DNA from: Crossaster papposus
Lineage: Eukaryota > Echinodermata > Asteroidea > Velatida > Solasteridae
Length of the DNA stretch: 64,000 bases
Direction of reading: 5' to 3'
NCBI GenBank assembly: GCA_037893245.1
Contig: JBAIAA010000020.1
Coordinates: 1,054,001 to 1,118,000, forward strand
The notes beneath the pieces are model-generated. The model worked only from the letters and a program-made list of their open reading frames with translations. It was not told the DNA's origin and ran no database searches. The translations under genes and the position numbers were made by a program. The number at the start of each line of letters is the position of its first letter. Position 1 is the stretch's first letter. Positions 33,821 through 47,436 of this stretch are shown here, in pieces.

Positions 33821-36800
33821 CTCGCGTAGAAATTCTCCTTACAATTAGGGTGGTGCACCCTATAGGGTGCACCTGCCTAATTCAAGTCCCATTGAAAACG
33901 GTGTAAAATCAACAATGTTCACGACCAAGTTTCTTGCACACCGACATCACTGGGGTTTCTCAAACAACAATCAGATTATTGTCTTGGTCTTTATCTTTCC
34001 ATTTCTTTTCAATTTTTAGTAGGTTAGCCAATTACATTTTTTAATATTCACACCAAAAGAAACTCACCTCCCGAAAAGTGATACTTCCCGAGCCTGCAAG
34101 CAGCCATTTTACAAATGGCATCCCTCCACGTTCTAGGGCAATTAGGACCCATTTTTCAACCGTAATTTTGTCAAGTCTGCCCTCAGATTGAAGCTCAAAA
34201 ACCAGGGAGTTGATCCTATGCTATATTTACACAATCCCACCATTTCTTTCACCAAACGGCATCCGTTTTCAAAAGAAATTGTGGGGGCAAATTTCATGCA
34301 AATGAGCTCGCGTAGAAATTCTCCTTACAATTAGGGTGGTGCACCCTATAGGGTGCACCTGCCTAATTCAAGTCCCATTGAAAACGGTGTAAAATCAACA
34401 ATGTTCACGACCAAGTTTCTTGCACACGGACATCACTGGGGTTTCTCAAACAACAATCAGATTATTGTCTTGGTCTTTATCTTTCCATTTCTTTTCAATT
34501 TTTAGTAGGTTAGCCAATTACATTTTTTAATATTCACACCAAAAGAAACTCACCTCCCGAAAAGTGATACTTCCCGAGCCTGCAAGCAGCCATTTTACAA
34601 ATGGCATCCCTCCACGTTCTAGGGCAATTAGGACCCATTTTTCAACCGTAATTTTGTCAAGTCTGCCCTCAGATTGAAGCTCAAAAACCAGGGAGTTGAT
34701 CCTATGCTATATTTACACAATCCCACCATTTCTTTCACCAAACGGCATCCGTTTTCAAAAGAAATTGTGGGGGCAAATTTCATGCAAATGAGCTCGCGTA
34801 GAAATTCTCCTTACAATTAGGGTGGTGCACCCTATAGGGTGCACCTGCCTAATTCAAGTCCCATTGAAAACGGTGTAAAATCAACAATGTTCACGACCAA
34901 GTTTCTTGCACACGGACATCACTGGGGTTTCTCAAACAACAATCAGATTATTGTCTTGGTCTTTATCTTTCCATTTCTTTTCAATTTTTAGTAGGTTAGC
35001 CAATTACATTTTTTTATATTCACACCAAAAGAAACTCACCTCCCGAAAAGTGATACTTCCCGAGCCTGCAAGCAGCCATTTTACAAATGGCATCCCTCCA
35101 CGTTCTAGGGCAATTAGGACCCATTTTTCAACCGTAATTTTGTCAAGTCTGCCCTCAGATTGAAGCTCAAAAACCAGGGAGTTGATCCTATGCTATATTT
35201 ACACAATCCCACCATTTCTTTCACCAAACGGCATCCGTTTTCAAAAGAAATTGTGGGGGCACATTTCATGCAAATGAGCTCGCGTAGAAATTCTCCTTAC
35301 AATTAGGGTGGTGCACCCTATAGGGTGCACCTGCCTAATTCAAGTCCCATTGAAAACGGTGTAAAATCAACAATGTTCACGACCAAGTTTCTTGCACACG
35401 GACATCACTGGGGTTTCTCAAACAACAATCAGATTATTGTCTTGGTCTTTATCTTTCCATTTCTTTTCAATTTTTAGTAGGTTAGCCAATTACATTTTTT
35501 TATATTCACACCAAAAGAAACTCACCTCCCGAAAAGTGATACTTCCCGAGCCTGCAAGCGGCCATTTTACAAATGGCATCCCTCCACGTTCTAGGGCAAT
35601 TAGGACCCATTTTTCAACCGTAATTTTGTCAAGTCTGCCCTCAGATTGAAGCTCGAAAACCAGGGAGTTGATCCTATGCTATATTTACACAATCCCACCA
35701 TTTCTTTCACCAAACGGCATCCGTTTTCAAAAGAAATTGTGGGGGCAAATTTCATGCAAATGAGCTCGCGTAGAAATTCTCCTTACAATTAGGGTGGTGC
35801 ACCCTATAGGGTGCACCTGCCTAATTCAAGTCCCATTGAAAACGGTGTAAAATCAACAATGTTCACGACCAAGTTTCTTGCACACGGACATCACTGGGGT
35901 TTCTCAAACAACAATCAGATTATTGTCTTGGTCTTTATCTTTCCATTTCTTTTCAATTTTTAGTAGGTTAGCCAATTACATTTTTTTATATTCACACCAA
36001 AAGAAACTCACCTCCCGAAAAGTGATACTTCCCGAGCCTGCAAGCAGCCATTTTACAAATGGCATCCCTCCACGTTCTAGGGCAATTAGGACCCATTTTT
36101 CAACCGTAATTTTGTCAAGTCTGCCCTCAGATTGAAGCTCAAAAACCAGGGAGTTGATCCTATGCTATATTTACACAATCCCACCATTTCTTTCACCAAA
36201 CGGCATCCGTTTTCAAAAGAAATTGTGGGGGCACATTTCATGCAAATGAGCTCGCGTAGAAATTCTCCTTACAATTAGGGTGGTGCACCCTATAGGGTGC
36301 ACCTGCCTAATTCAAGTCCCATTGAAAACGGTGTAAAATCAACAATGTTCACGACCAAGTTTCTTGCACACGGACATCACTGGGGTTTCTCAAACAACAA
36401 TCAGATTATTGTCTTGGTCTTTATCTTTCCATTTCTTTTCAATTTTTAGTAGGTTAGCCAATTACATTTTTTTATATTCACACCAAAAGAAACTCACCTC
36501 CCGAAAAGTGATACTTCCCGAGCCTGCAAGCGGCCATTTTACAAATGGCATCCCTCCACGTTCTAGGGCAATTAGGACCCATTTTTCAACCGTAATTTTG
36601 TCAAGTCTGCCCTCAGATTGAAGCTCGAAAACCAGGGAGTTGATCCTATGCTATATTTACACAATCCCACCATTTCTTTCACCAAACGGCATCCGTTTTC
36701 AAAAGAAATTGTGGGGGGCACATTTCATGCAAATGAGCTCGCGTAGAAATTCTCCTTACAATTAGGGTGGTGCACCCTATAGGGTGCACCTGCCTAATTC

Positions 36801-38683
36801 AAGTCCCATTGAAAACGGTGTAAAATCAACAATGTTCACGACCAAGTTTCTTGCACACCGACATCACTGGGGTTTCTCAAACAACAATCAGATTATTGTC
36901 TTGGTCTTTATCTTTCCATTTCTTTTCAATTTTTAGTAGGTTAGCCAATTACATTTTTTAATATTCACACCAAAAGAAACTCACCTCCCGAAAAGTGATA
37001 CTTCCCGAGCCTGCAAGCAGCCATTTTACAAATGGCATCCCTCCACGTTCTAGGGCAATTAGGACCCATTTTTCAACCGTAATTTTGTCAAGTCTGCCCT
37101 CAGATTGAAGCTCAAAAACCAGGGAGTTGATCCTATGCTATATTTACACAATCCCACCATTTCTTTCACTAAACGGCATCCGTTTTCAAAAGAAATTGTG
37201 GGGGCAAATTTCATGCAAATGAGCTCGCGTAGAAATTCTCCTTACAATTAGGGTGGTGCACCCTATAGGGTGCACCTGCCTAATTCAAGTCCCATTGAAA
37301 ACGGTGTAAAATCAACAATGTTCACGACCAAGTTTCTTGCACACGGACATCACTGGGGTTTCTCAAACAACAATCAGATTATTGTCTTGGTCTTTATCTT
37401 TCCATTTCTTTTCAATTTTTAGTAGGTTAGCCAATTACATTTTTTTATATTCACACCAAAAGAAACTCACCTCCCGAAAAGTGATACTTCCCGAGCCTGC
37501 AAGCAGCCATTTTTCAAATGGCATCCCTCCACGTTCTAGGGCAATTAGGACCCATTTTTCAACCGTAATTTTGTCAAGTCTGCCCTCAGATTGAAGCTCA
37601 AAAACCAGGGAGTTGATCCTATGCTATATTTACACAATCCCACCATTTCTTTCACCAAACGGCATCCGTTTTCAAAAGAAATTGTGGGGGGCACATTTCA
37701 TGCAAATGAGCTCGCGTAGAAATTCTCCTTACAATTAGGGTGGTGCACCCTATAGGGTGCACCTGCCTAATTCAAGTCCCATTGAAAACGGTGTAAAATC
37801 AACAATGTTCACGACCAAGTTTCTTGCACACCGACATCACTGGGGTTTCTCAAACAACAATCAGATTATTGTCTTGGTCTTTATCTTTCCATTTCTTTTC
37901 AATTTTTAGTAGGTTAGCCAATTACATTTTTTAATATTCACACCAAAAGAAACTCACCTCCCGAAAAGTGATACTTCCCGAGCCTGCAAGCAGCCATTTT
38001 ACAAATGGCATCCCTCCACGTTCTAGGGCAATTAGGATCCATTTTTCAACCGTAATTTTGTCAAGTCTGCCCTCAGATTGAAGCTCAAAAACCAGGGAGT
38101 TGATCCTATGCTATATTTACACAATCCCACCATTTCTTTCACCAAACGGCATCCGTTTTCAAAAGAAATTGTGGGGGCAAATTTCATGCAAATGAGCTCG
38201 CGTAGAAATTCTCCTTACAATTAGGGTGGTGCACCCTATAGGGTGCACCTGCCTAATTCAAGTCCCATTGAAAACGGTGTAAAATCAACAATGTTCACGA
38301 CCAAGTTTCTTGCACACGGACATCACTGGGGTTTCTCAAACAACAATCAGATTATTGTCTTGGTCTTTATCTTTCCATTTCTTTTCAATTTTTAGTAGGT
38401 TAGCCAATTACATTTTTTTTATATTCACACCAAAAGAAACTCACCTCCCGAAAAGTGATACTTCCCGAGCCTGCAAGCAGCCATTTTACAAATGGCATCC
38501 CTCCACGTTCTAGGGCAATTAGGACCCATTTTTCAACCGTAATTTTGTCAAGTCTGCCCTCAGATTGAAGCTCAAAAACCAGGGAGTTGATCCTATGCTA
38601 TATTTACACAATCCCACCATTTCTTTCACCAAACGGCATCCGTTTTCAAAAGAAATTGTGGGGGCAAATTTCATGCAAATGAG
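31389..38683. repeat. Long-range duplication, left copy (15 monomers, 7295 bp)
   Basis: The order is H I D' H I D' J H K H K D' L D E. Rare markers shared with the right copy are CACTAAAC at the D' of 36738, A291T at 37224, A282G at 36251 and the T328 BamHI site at 38035. It contains two monomers, equivalent to 35279-36250, that the right copy lacks. Confidence 0.83.
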
Positions 38684-39656
38684 CTCGCGTAGAAATTCTC
38701 CTTACAATTAGGGTGGTGCACCCTATAGGGTGCACCTGCCTAATTCAAGTCCCATTGAAAACGGTGTAAAATCAACAATGTTCACGACCAAGTTTCTTGC
38801 ACACGGACATCACTGGGGTTTCTCAAACAACAATCAGATTATTGTCTTGGTCTTTATCTTTCCATTTCTTTTCAATTTTTAGTAGGTTAGCCAATTACAT
38901 TTTTTTATATTCACACCAAAAGAAACTCACCTCCCGAAAAGTGATACTTCCCGAGCCTGCAAGCAGCCATTTTACAAATGGCATCCCTCCACGTTCTAGG
39001 GCAATTAGGACCCATTTTTCAACCGTAATTTTGTCAAGTCTGCCCTCAGATTGAAGCTCAAAAACCAGGGAGTTGATCCTATGCTATATTTACACAATCC
39101 CACCATTTCTTTCACCAAACGGCATCCGTTTTCAAAAGAAATTGTGGGGGCACATTTCATGCAAATGAGCTCGCGTAGAAATTCTCCTTACAATTAGGGT
39201 GGTGCACCCTATAGGGTGCACCTGCCTAATTCAAGTCCCATTGAAAACGGTGTAAAATCAACAATGTTCACGACCAAGTTTCTTGCACACCGACATCACT
39301 GGGGTTTCTCAAACAACAATCAGATTATTGTCTTGGTCTTTATCTTTCCATTTCTTTTCAATTTTTAGTAGGTTAGCCAATTACATTTTTTTATATTCAC
39401 ACCAAAAGAAACTCACCTCCCGAAAAGTGATACTTCCCGAGCCTGCAAGCAGCCATTTTACAAATGGCATCCCTCCACGTTCTAGGGCAATTAGGACCCA
39501 TTTTTCAACCGTAATTTTGTCAAGTCTGCCTTCAGATTGAAGCTCGAAAACCAGGGAGTTGATCCTATGCTATATTTACACAATCCCACCATTTCTTTCA
39601 CCAAACGGCATCCGTTTTCAAAAGAAATTGTGGGGGGCACATTTCATGCAAATGAG
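33821..39656. repeat. Mixed block with K and L monomers
   Basis: The monomers are 33821 D', 34307 J, 34793 H, 35279 K with A470, 35765 H, 36251 K with G6, 36738 D' with CACTAAAC, 37224 L, 37711 D with the BamHI site at 38035-38040, 38197 E, 38684 H and 39170 I. Most of this series is copied at 59574-63464. Confidence 0.82.
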
Positions 39657-42600
39657 CTCGCGTAGAAATTCTCCTTACAATTAGGGTGGTGCACCCTATA
39701 GGGTGCACCTGCCTAATTCAAGTCCCATTGAAAACGGTGTAAAATCAACAATGTTCACGACCAAGTTTCTTGCACACCGACATCACTGGGGTTTCTCAAA
39801 CAACAATCAGATTATTGTCTTGGTCTTTATCTTTCCATTTCTTTTCAATTTTTAGTAGGTTAGCCAATTACATTTTTTAATATTCACACCAAAAGAAACT
39901 CACCTCCCGAAAAGTGATACTTCCCGAGCCTGCAAGCAGCCATTTTACAAATGGCATCCCTCCACGTTCTAGGGCAATTAGGACCCATTTTTCAACCGTA
40001 ATTTTGTCAAGTCTGCCCTCAGATTGAAGCTCAAAAACCAGGGAGTTGATCCTATGCTATATTTACACAATCCCACCATTTCTTTCGCCAAACGGCATCC
40101 GTTTTCAAAAGAAATTGTGGGGACAAATTTCATGCAAATGAGCTCGCGTAGAAATTCTCCTTACAATTAGGGTGGTGCACCCTATAGGGTGCACCTGCCT
40201 AATTCAAGTCCCATTGAAAACGGTGTAAAATCAACAATGTTCACGACCAAGTTTCTTGCACACGGACATCACTGGGGTTTCTCAAACAACAATCAGATTA
40301 TTGTCTTGGTCTTTATCTTTCCATTTCTTTTCAATTTTTAGTAGGTTAGCCAATTACATTTTTTAATATTCACACCAAAAGAAACTCACCTCCCGAAAAG
40401 TGATACTTCCCGAGCCTGCAAGCAGCCATTTTACAAATGGCATCCCTCCACGTTCTAGGGCAATTAGGACCCATTTTTCAACCGTAATTTTGTCAAGTCT
40501 GCCCTCAGATTGAAGCTCAAAAACCAGGGAGTTGATCCTATGCTATATTTACACAATCCCACCATTTCTTTCACCAAACGGCATCCGTTTTCAAAAGAAA
40601 TTGTGGGGGCAAATTTCATGCAAATGAGCTCGCGTAGAAATTCTCCTTACAATTAGGGTGGTGCACCCTATAGGGTGCACCTGCCTAATTCAAGTCCCAT
40701 TGAAAACGGTGTAAAATCAACAATGTTCACGACCAAGTTTCTTGCACACGGACATCACTGGGGTTTCTCAAACAACAATCAGATTATTGTCTTGGTCTTT
40801 ATCTTTCCATTTCTTTTCAATTTTTAGTAGGTTAGCCAATTACATTTTTTTTATATTCACACCAAAAGAAACTCACCTCCCGAAAAGTGATACTTCCCGA
40901 GCCTGCAAGCAGCCATTTTACAAATGGCATCCCTCCACGTTCTAGGGCAATTAGGACCCATTTTTCAACCGTAATTTTGTCAAGTCTGCCCTCAGATTGA
41001 AGCTCAAAAACCAGGGAGTTGATCCTATGCTATATTTACACAATCCCACCATTTCTTTCACCAAACGGCATCCGTTTTCAAAAGAAATTGTGGGGGCAAA
41101 TTTCATGCAAATGAGCTCGCGTAGAAATTCTCCTTACAATTAGGGTGGTGCACCCTATAGGGTGCACCTGCCTAATTCAAGTCCCATTGAAAACGGTGTA
41201 AAATCAACAATGTTCACGACCAAGTTTCTTGCACACGGACATCACTGGGGTTTCTCAAACAACAATCAGATTATTGTCTTGGTCTTTATCTTTCCATTTC
41301 TTTTCAATTTTTAGTAGGTTAGCCAATTACATTTTTTTATATTCACACCAAAAGAAACTCACCTCCCGAAAAGTGATACTTCCCGAGCCTGCAAGCAGCC
41401 ATTTTACAAATGGCATCCCTCCACGTTCTAGGGCAATTAGGACCCATTTTTCAACCGTAATTTTGTCAAGTCTGCCCTCAGATTGAAGCTCAAAAACCAG
41501 GGAGTTGATCCTATGCTATATTTACACAATCCCACCATTTCTTTCACCAAACGGCATCCGTTTTCAAAAGAAATTGTGGGGGCACATTTCATGCAAATGA
41601 GCTCGCGTAGAAATTCTCCTTACAATTAGGGTGGTGCACCCTATAGGGTGCACCTGCCTAATTCAAGTCCCATTGAAAACGGTGAAAAATCAACAATGTT
41701 CACGACCAAGTTTCTTGCACACCGACATCACTGGGGTTTCTCAAACAACAATCAGATTATTGTCTTGGTCTTTATCTTTCCATTTCTTTTCAATTTTTAG
41801 TAGGTTAGCCAATTACATTTTTTTATATTCACACCAAAAGAAACTCACCTCCCGAAAAGTGATACTTCCCGAGCCTGCAAGCAGCCATTTTACAAATGGC
41901 ATCCCTCCACGTTCTAGGGCAATTAGGACCCATTTTTCAACCGTAATTTTGTCAAGTCTGCCCTCAGATTGAAGCTCGAAAACCAGGGAGTTGATCCTAT
42001 GCTATATTTACACAATCCCACCATTTCTTTCACCAAACGGCATCCGTTTTCAAAAGAAATTGTGGGGGGCACATTTCATGCAAATGAGCTCGCGTAGAAA
42101 TTCTCCTTACAATTAGGGTGGTGCACCCTATAGGGTGCACCTGCCTAATTCAAGTCCCATTGAAAACGGTGTAAAATCAACAATGTTCACGACCAAGTTT
42201 CTTGCACACCGACATCACTGGGGTTTCTCAAACAACAATCAGATTATTGTCTTGGTCTTTATCTTTCCATTTCTTTTCAATTTTTAGTAGGTTAGCCAAT
42301 TACATTTTTTAATATTCACACCAAAAGAAACTCACCTCCCGAAAAGTGATACTTCCCGAGCCTGCAAGCAGCCATTTTACAAATGGCATCCCTCCACGTT
42401 CTAGGGCAATTAGGACCCATTTTTCAACCGTAATTTTGTCAAGTCTGCCCTCAGATTGAAGCTCAAAAACCAGGGAGTTGATCCTATGCTATATTTACAC
42501 AATCCCACCATTTCTTTCACCAAACGGCATCCGTTTTCAAAAGAAATTGTGGGGGCAAATTTCATGCAAATGAGCTCGCGTAGAAATTCTCCTTACAATT

Positions 42601-44519
42601 AGGGTGGTGCACCCTATAGGGTGCACCTGCCTAATTCAAGTCCCATTGAAAACGGTGTAAAATCAACAATGTTCACGACCAAGTTTCTTGCACACGGACA
42701 TCACTGGGGTTTCTCAAACAACAATCAGATTATTGTCTTGGTCTTTATCTTTCCATTTCTTTTCAATTTTTAGTAGGTTAGCCAATTACATTTTTTTATA
42801 TTCACACCAAAAGAAACTCACCTCCCGAAAAGTGATACTTCCCGAGCCTGCAAGCAGCCATTTTACAAATGGCATCCCTCCACGTTCTAGGGCAATTAGG
42901 ACCCATTTTTCAACCGTAATTTTGTCAAGTCTGCCCTCAGATTGAAGCTCAAAAACCAGGGAGTTGATCCTATGCTATATTTACACAATCTCACCATTTC
43001 TTTCACCAAACGGCATCCGTTTTCAAAAGAAATTGTAGGGGCACATTTCATGCAAATGAGCTCGCGTAGAAATTCTCCTTACAATTAGGGTGGTGCACCC
43101 TATAGGGTGCACCTGCCTAATTCAAGTCCCATTGAAAACGGTGTAAAATCAAAAATGTTCACGACCAAGTTTCTTGCACACCGACATCACTGGGGTTTCT
43201 CAAACAACAATCAGATTATTGTCTTGGTCTTTATCTTTCCATTTCTTTTCAATTTTTAGTAGGTTAGCCAATTACATTTTTTTATATTCACACCAAAAGA
43301 AACTCACCTCCCGAAAAGTGATTCTTCCCGAGCCTGCAAGCAGCCATTTTACAAATGGCATCCCTCCACGTTCTAGGGCAATTAGGACCCATTTTTCAAC
43401 CGTAATTTTGTCAAGTCTGCCCTCAGATTGAAGCTCAAAAACCAGGGAGTTGATCCTATGCTATATTTACACAATCCCACCATTTCTTTCACCAAACGGC
43501 ATCCGTTTTCAAAAGAAATTGTGGGGGCAAATTTCATGCAAATGAGCTCGCGTAGAAATTCTCCTTACAATTAGGGTGGTGCACCCTATAGGGTGCACCT
43601 GCCTAATTCAAGTCCCATTGAAAACGGTGTAAAATCAACAATGTTCACGACCAAGTTTCTTGCACACGGACATCACTGGGATTTCTCAAACAACAATCAG
43701 ATTATTGTCTTGGTCTTTATCTTTCCATTTCTTTTCAATTTTTAGTAGGTTAGCCAATTACATTTTTTTATATTCACACCAAAAGAAACTCACCTCCCGA
43801 AAAGTGATACTTCCCGAGCCTGCAAGCAGCCATTTTACAAATGGCATCCCTCCACGTTCTAGGACAATTAGGACCCATTTTTCAACCGTAATTTTGTCAA
43901 GTCTGCCCTCAGATTGAAGCTCAAAAACCAGGGAGTTGATCCTATGCTATATTTACACAATCCCACCATTTCTTTCACCAAACGGCATCCGTTTTCAAAA
44001 GAAATTGTGGGGGCACATTTCATGCAAATGAGCTCGCGTAGAAATTCTCCTTACAATTAGGGTGGTGCACCCTATAGGGTGCACCTGCCTAATTCAAGTC
44101 CCATTGAAAACGGTGTAAAATCAACAATGTTCACGACCAAGTTTCTTGCACACCGACATCACTGGGGTTTCTCAAACAACAATCAGATTATTGTCTTGGT
44201 CTTTATCTTTCCATTTCTTTTCAATTTTTAGTAGGTTAGCCAATTACATTTTTTTATATTCACACCAAAAGAAACTCACCTCCCGAAAAGTGATACTTCC
44301 CGAGCCTGCAAGCAGCCATTTTACAAATGGCATCCCTCCACGTTCTAGGGCAATTAGGACCCATTTTTCAACCGTAATTTTGTCAAGTCTGCCTTCAGAT
44401 TGAAGCTCGAAAACCAGGGAGTTGATCCTATGCTATATTTACACAATCCCACCATTTCTTTCACCAAACGGCATCCGTTTTCAAAAGAAATTGTGGGGGG
44501 CACATTTCATGCAAATGAG
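39657..44519. repeat. Large HOR cassette, copy 1 (10 monomers, 4863 bp)
   Basis: The order is D'' (39657), J (40143), E (40629), H (41116), M (41602), D' (42089), N (42575), O (43061), H with private changes (43547), I (44033). D'' is marked by TTTCGCCAAAC and GGGGACAAA, M by GGTGAAAAATC, and N by T417 with GTAGGGGC. This is the longest version of the cassette. Confidence 0.85.
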
Positions 44520-47436
44520 CTCGCGTAGAAATTCTCCTTACAATTAGGGTGGTGCACCCTATAGGGTGCACCTGCCTAATTCAAGTCCCATTGAAAACGG
44601 TGTAAAATCAACAATGTTCACGACCAAGTTTCTTGCACACCGACATCACTGGGGTTTCTCAAACAACAATCAGATTATTGTCTTGGTCTTTATCTTTCCA
44701 TTTCTTTTCAATTTTTAGTAGGTTAGCCAATTACATTTTTTAATATTCACACCAAAAGAAACTCACCTCCCGAAAAGTGATACTTCCCGAGCCTGCAAGC
44801 AGCCATTTTACAAATGGCATCCCTCCACGTTCTAGGGCAATTAGGACCCATTTTTCAACCGTAATTTTGTCAAGTCTGCCCTCAGATTGAAGCTCAAAAA
44901 CCAGGGAGTTGATCCTATGCTATATTTACACAATCCCACCATTTCTTTCGCCAAACGGCATCCGTTTTCAAAAGAAATTGTGGGGACAAATTTCATGCAA
45001 ATGAGCTCGCGTAGAAATTCTCCTTACAATTAGGGTGGTGCACCCTATAGGGTGCACCTGCCTAATTCAAGTCCCATTGAAAACGGTGAAAAATCAACAA
45101 TGTTCACGACCAAGTTTCTTGCACACCGACATCACTGGGGTTTCTCAAACAACAATCAGATTATTGTCTTGGTCTTTATCTTTCCATTTCTTTTCAATTT
45201 TTAGTAGGTTAGCCAATTACATTTTTTTATATTCACACCAAAAGAAACTCACCTCCCGAAAAGTGATACTTCCCGAGCCTGCAAGCAGCCATTTTACAAA
45301 TGGCATCCCTCCACGTTCTAGGGCAATTAGGACCCATTTTTCAACCGTAATTTTGTCAAGTCTGCCCTCAGATTGAAGCTCGAAAACCAGGGAGTTGATC
45401 CTATGCTATATTTACACAATCCCACCATTTCTTTCACCAAACGGCATCCGTTTTCAAAAGAAATTGTGGGGGGCACATTTCATGCAAATGAGCTCGCGTA
45501 GAAATTCTCCTTACAATTAGGGTGGTGCACCCTATAGGGTGCACCTGCCTAATTCAAGTCCCATTGAAAACGGTGTAAAATCAACAATGTTCACGACCAA
45601 GTTTCTTGCACACCGACATCACTGGGGTTTCTCAAACAACAATCAGATTATTGTCTTGGTCTTTATCTTTCCATTTCTTTTCAATTTTTAGTAGGTTAGC
45701 CAATTACATTTTTTAATATTCACACCAAAAGAAACTCACCTCCCGAAAAGTGATACTTCCCGAGCCTGCAAGCAGCCATTTTACAAATGGCATCCCTCCA
45801 CGTTCTAGGGCAATTAGGACCCATTTTTCAACCGTAATTTTGTCAAGTCTGCCCTCAGATTGAAGCTCAAAAACCAGGGAGTTGATCCTATGCTATATTT
45901 ACACAATCCCACCATTTCTTTCACCAAACGGCATCCGTTTTCAAAAGAAATTGTGGGGGCAAATTTCATGCAAATGAGCTCGCGTAGAAATTCTCCTTAC
46001 AATTAGGGTGGTGCACCCTATAGGGTGCACCTGCCTAATTCAAGTCCCATTGAAAACGGTGTAAAATCAACAATGTTCACGACCAAGTTTCTTGCACACG
46101 GACATCACTGGGGTTTCTCAAACAACAATCAGATTATTGTCTTGGTCTTTATCTTTCCATTTCTTTTCAATTTTTAGTAGGTTAGCCAATTACATTTTTT
46201 TATATTCACACCAAAAGAAACTCACCTCCCGAAAAGTGATACTTCCCGAGCCTGCAAGCAGCCATTTTACAAATGGCATCCCTCCACGTTCTAGGGCAAT
46301 TAGGACCCATTTTTCAACCGTAATTTTGTCAAGTCTGCCCTCAGATTGAAGCTCAAAAACCAGGGAGTTGATCCTATGCTATATTTACACAATCTCACCA
46401 TTTCTTTCACCAAACGGCATCCGTTTTCAAAAGAAATTGTAGGGGCACATTTCATGCAAATGAGCTCGCGTAGAAATTCTCCTTACAATTAGGGTGGTGC
46501 ACCCTATAGGGTGCACCTGCCTAATTCAAGTCCCATTGAAAACGGTGTAAAATCAAAAATGTTCACGACCAAGTTTCTTGCACACCGACATCACTGGGGT
46601 TTCTCAAACAACAATCAGATTATTGTCTTGGTCTTTATCTTTCCATTTCTTTTCAATTTTTAGTAGGTTAGCCAATTACATTTTTTTATATTCACACCAA
46701 AAGAAACTCACCTCCCGAAAAGTGATTCTTCCCGAGCCTGCAAGCAGCCATTTTACAAATGGCATCCCTCCACGTTCTAGGGCAATTAGGACCCATTTTT
46801 CAACCGTAATTTTGTCAAGTCTGCCCTCAGATTGAAGCTCAAAAACCAGGGAGTTGATCCTATGCTATATTTACACAATCCCACCATTTCTTTCACCAAA
46901 CGGCATCCGTTTTCAAAAGAAATTGTGGGGGCAAATTTCATGCAAATGAGCTCGCGTAGAAATTCTCCTTACAATTAGGGTGGTGCACCCTATAGGGTGC
47001 ACCTGCCTAATTCAAGTCCCATTGAAAACGGTGTAAAATCAACAATGTTCACGACCAAGTTTCTTGCACACGGACATCACTGGGGTTTCTCAAACAACAA
47101 TCAGATTATTGTCTTGGTCTTTATCTTTCCATTTCTTTTCAATTTTTAGTAGGTTAGCCAATTACATTTTTTTATATTCACACCAAAAGAAACTCACCTC
47201 CCGAAAAGTGATACTTCCCGAGCCTGCAAGCAGCCATTTTACAAATGGCATCCCTCCACGTTCTAGGGCAATTAGGACCCATTTTTCAACCGTAATTTTG
47301 TCAAGTCTGCCCTCAGATTGAAGCTCAAAAACCAGGGAGTTGATCCTATGCTATATTTACACAATCCCACCATTTCTTTCACCAAACGGCATCCGTTTTC
47401 AAAAGAAATTGTGGGGGCACATTTCATGCAAATGAG
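44520..47436. repeat. Large HOR cassette, copy 2 (6 monomers, 2917 bp)
   Basis: The order is D'' (44520), M (45006), D' (45493), N (45979), O (46465), H (46951). Compared with copy 1, the J-E-H run after D'' and the terminal I are missing. The private D'', M, N and O markers are all retained. Confidence 0.85.
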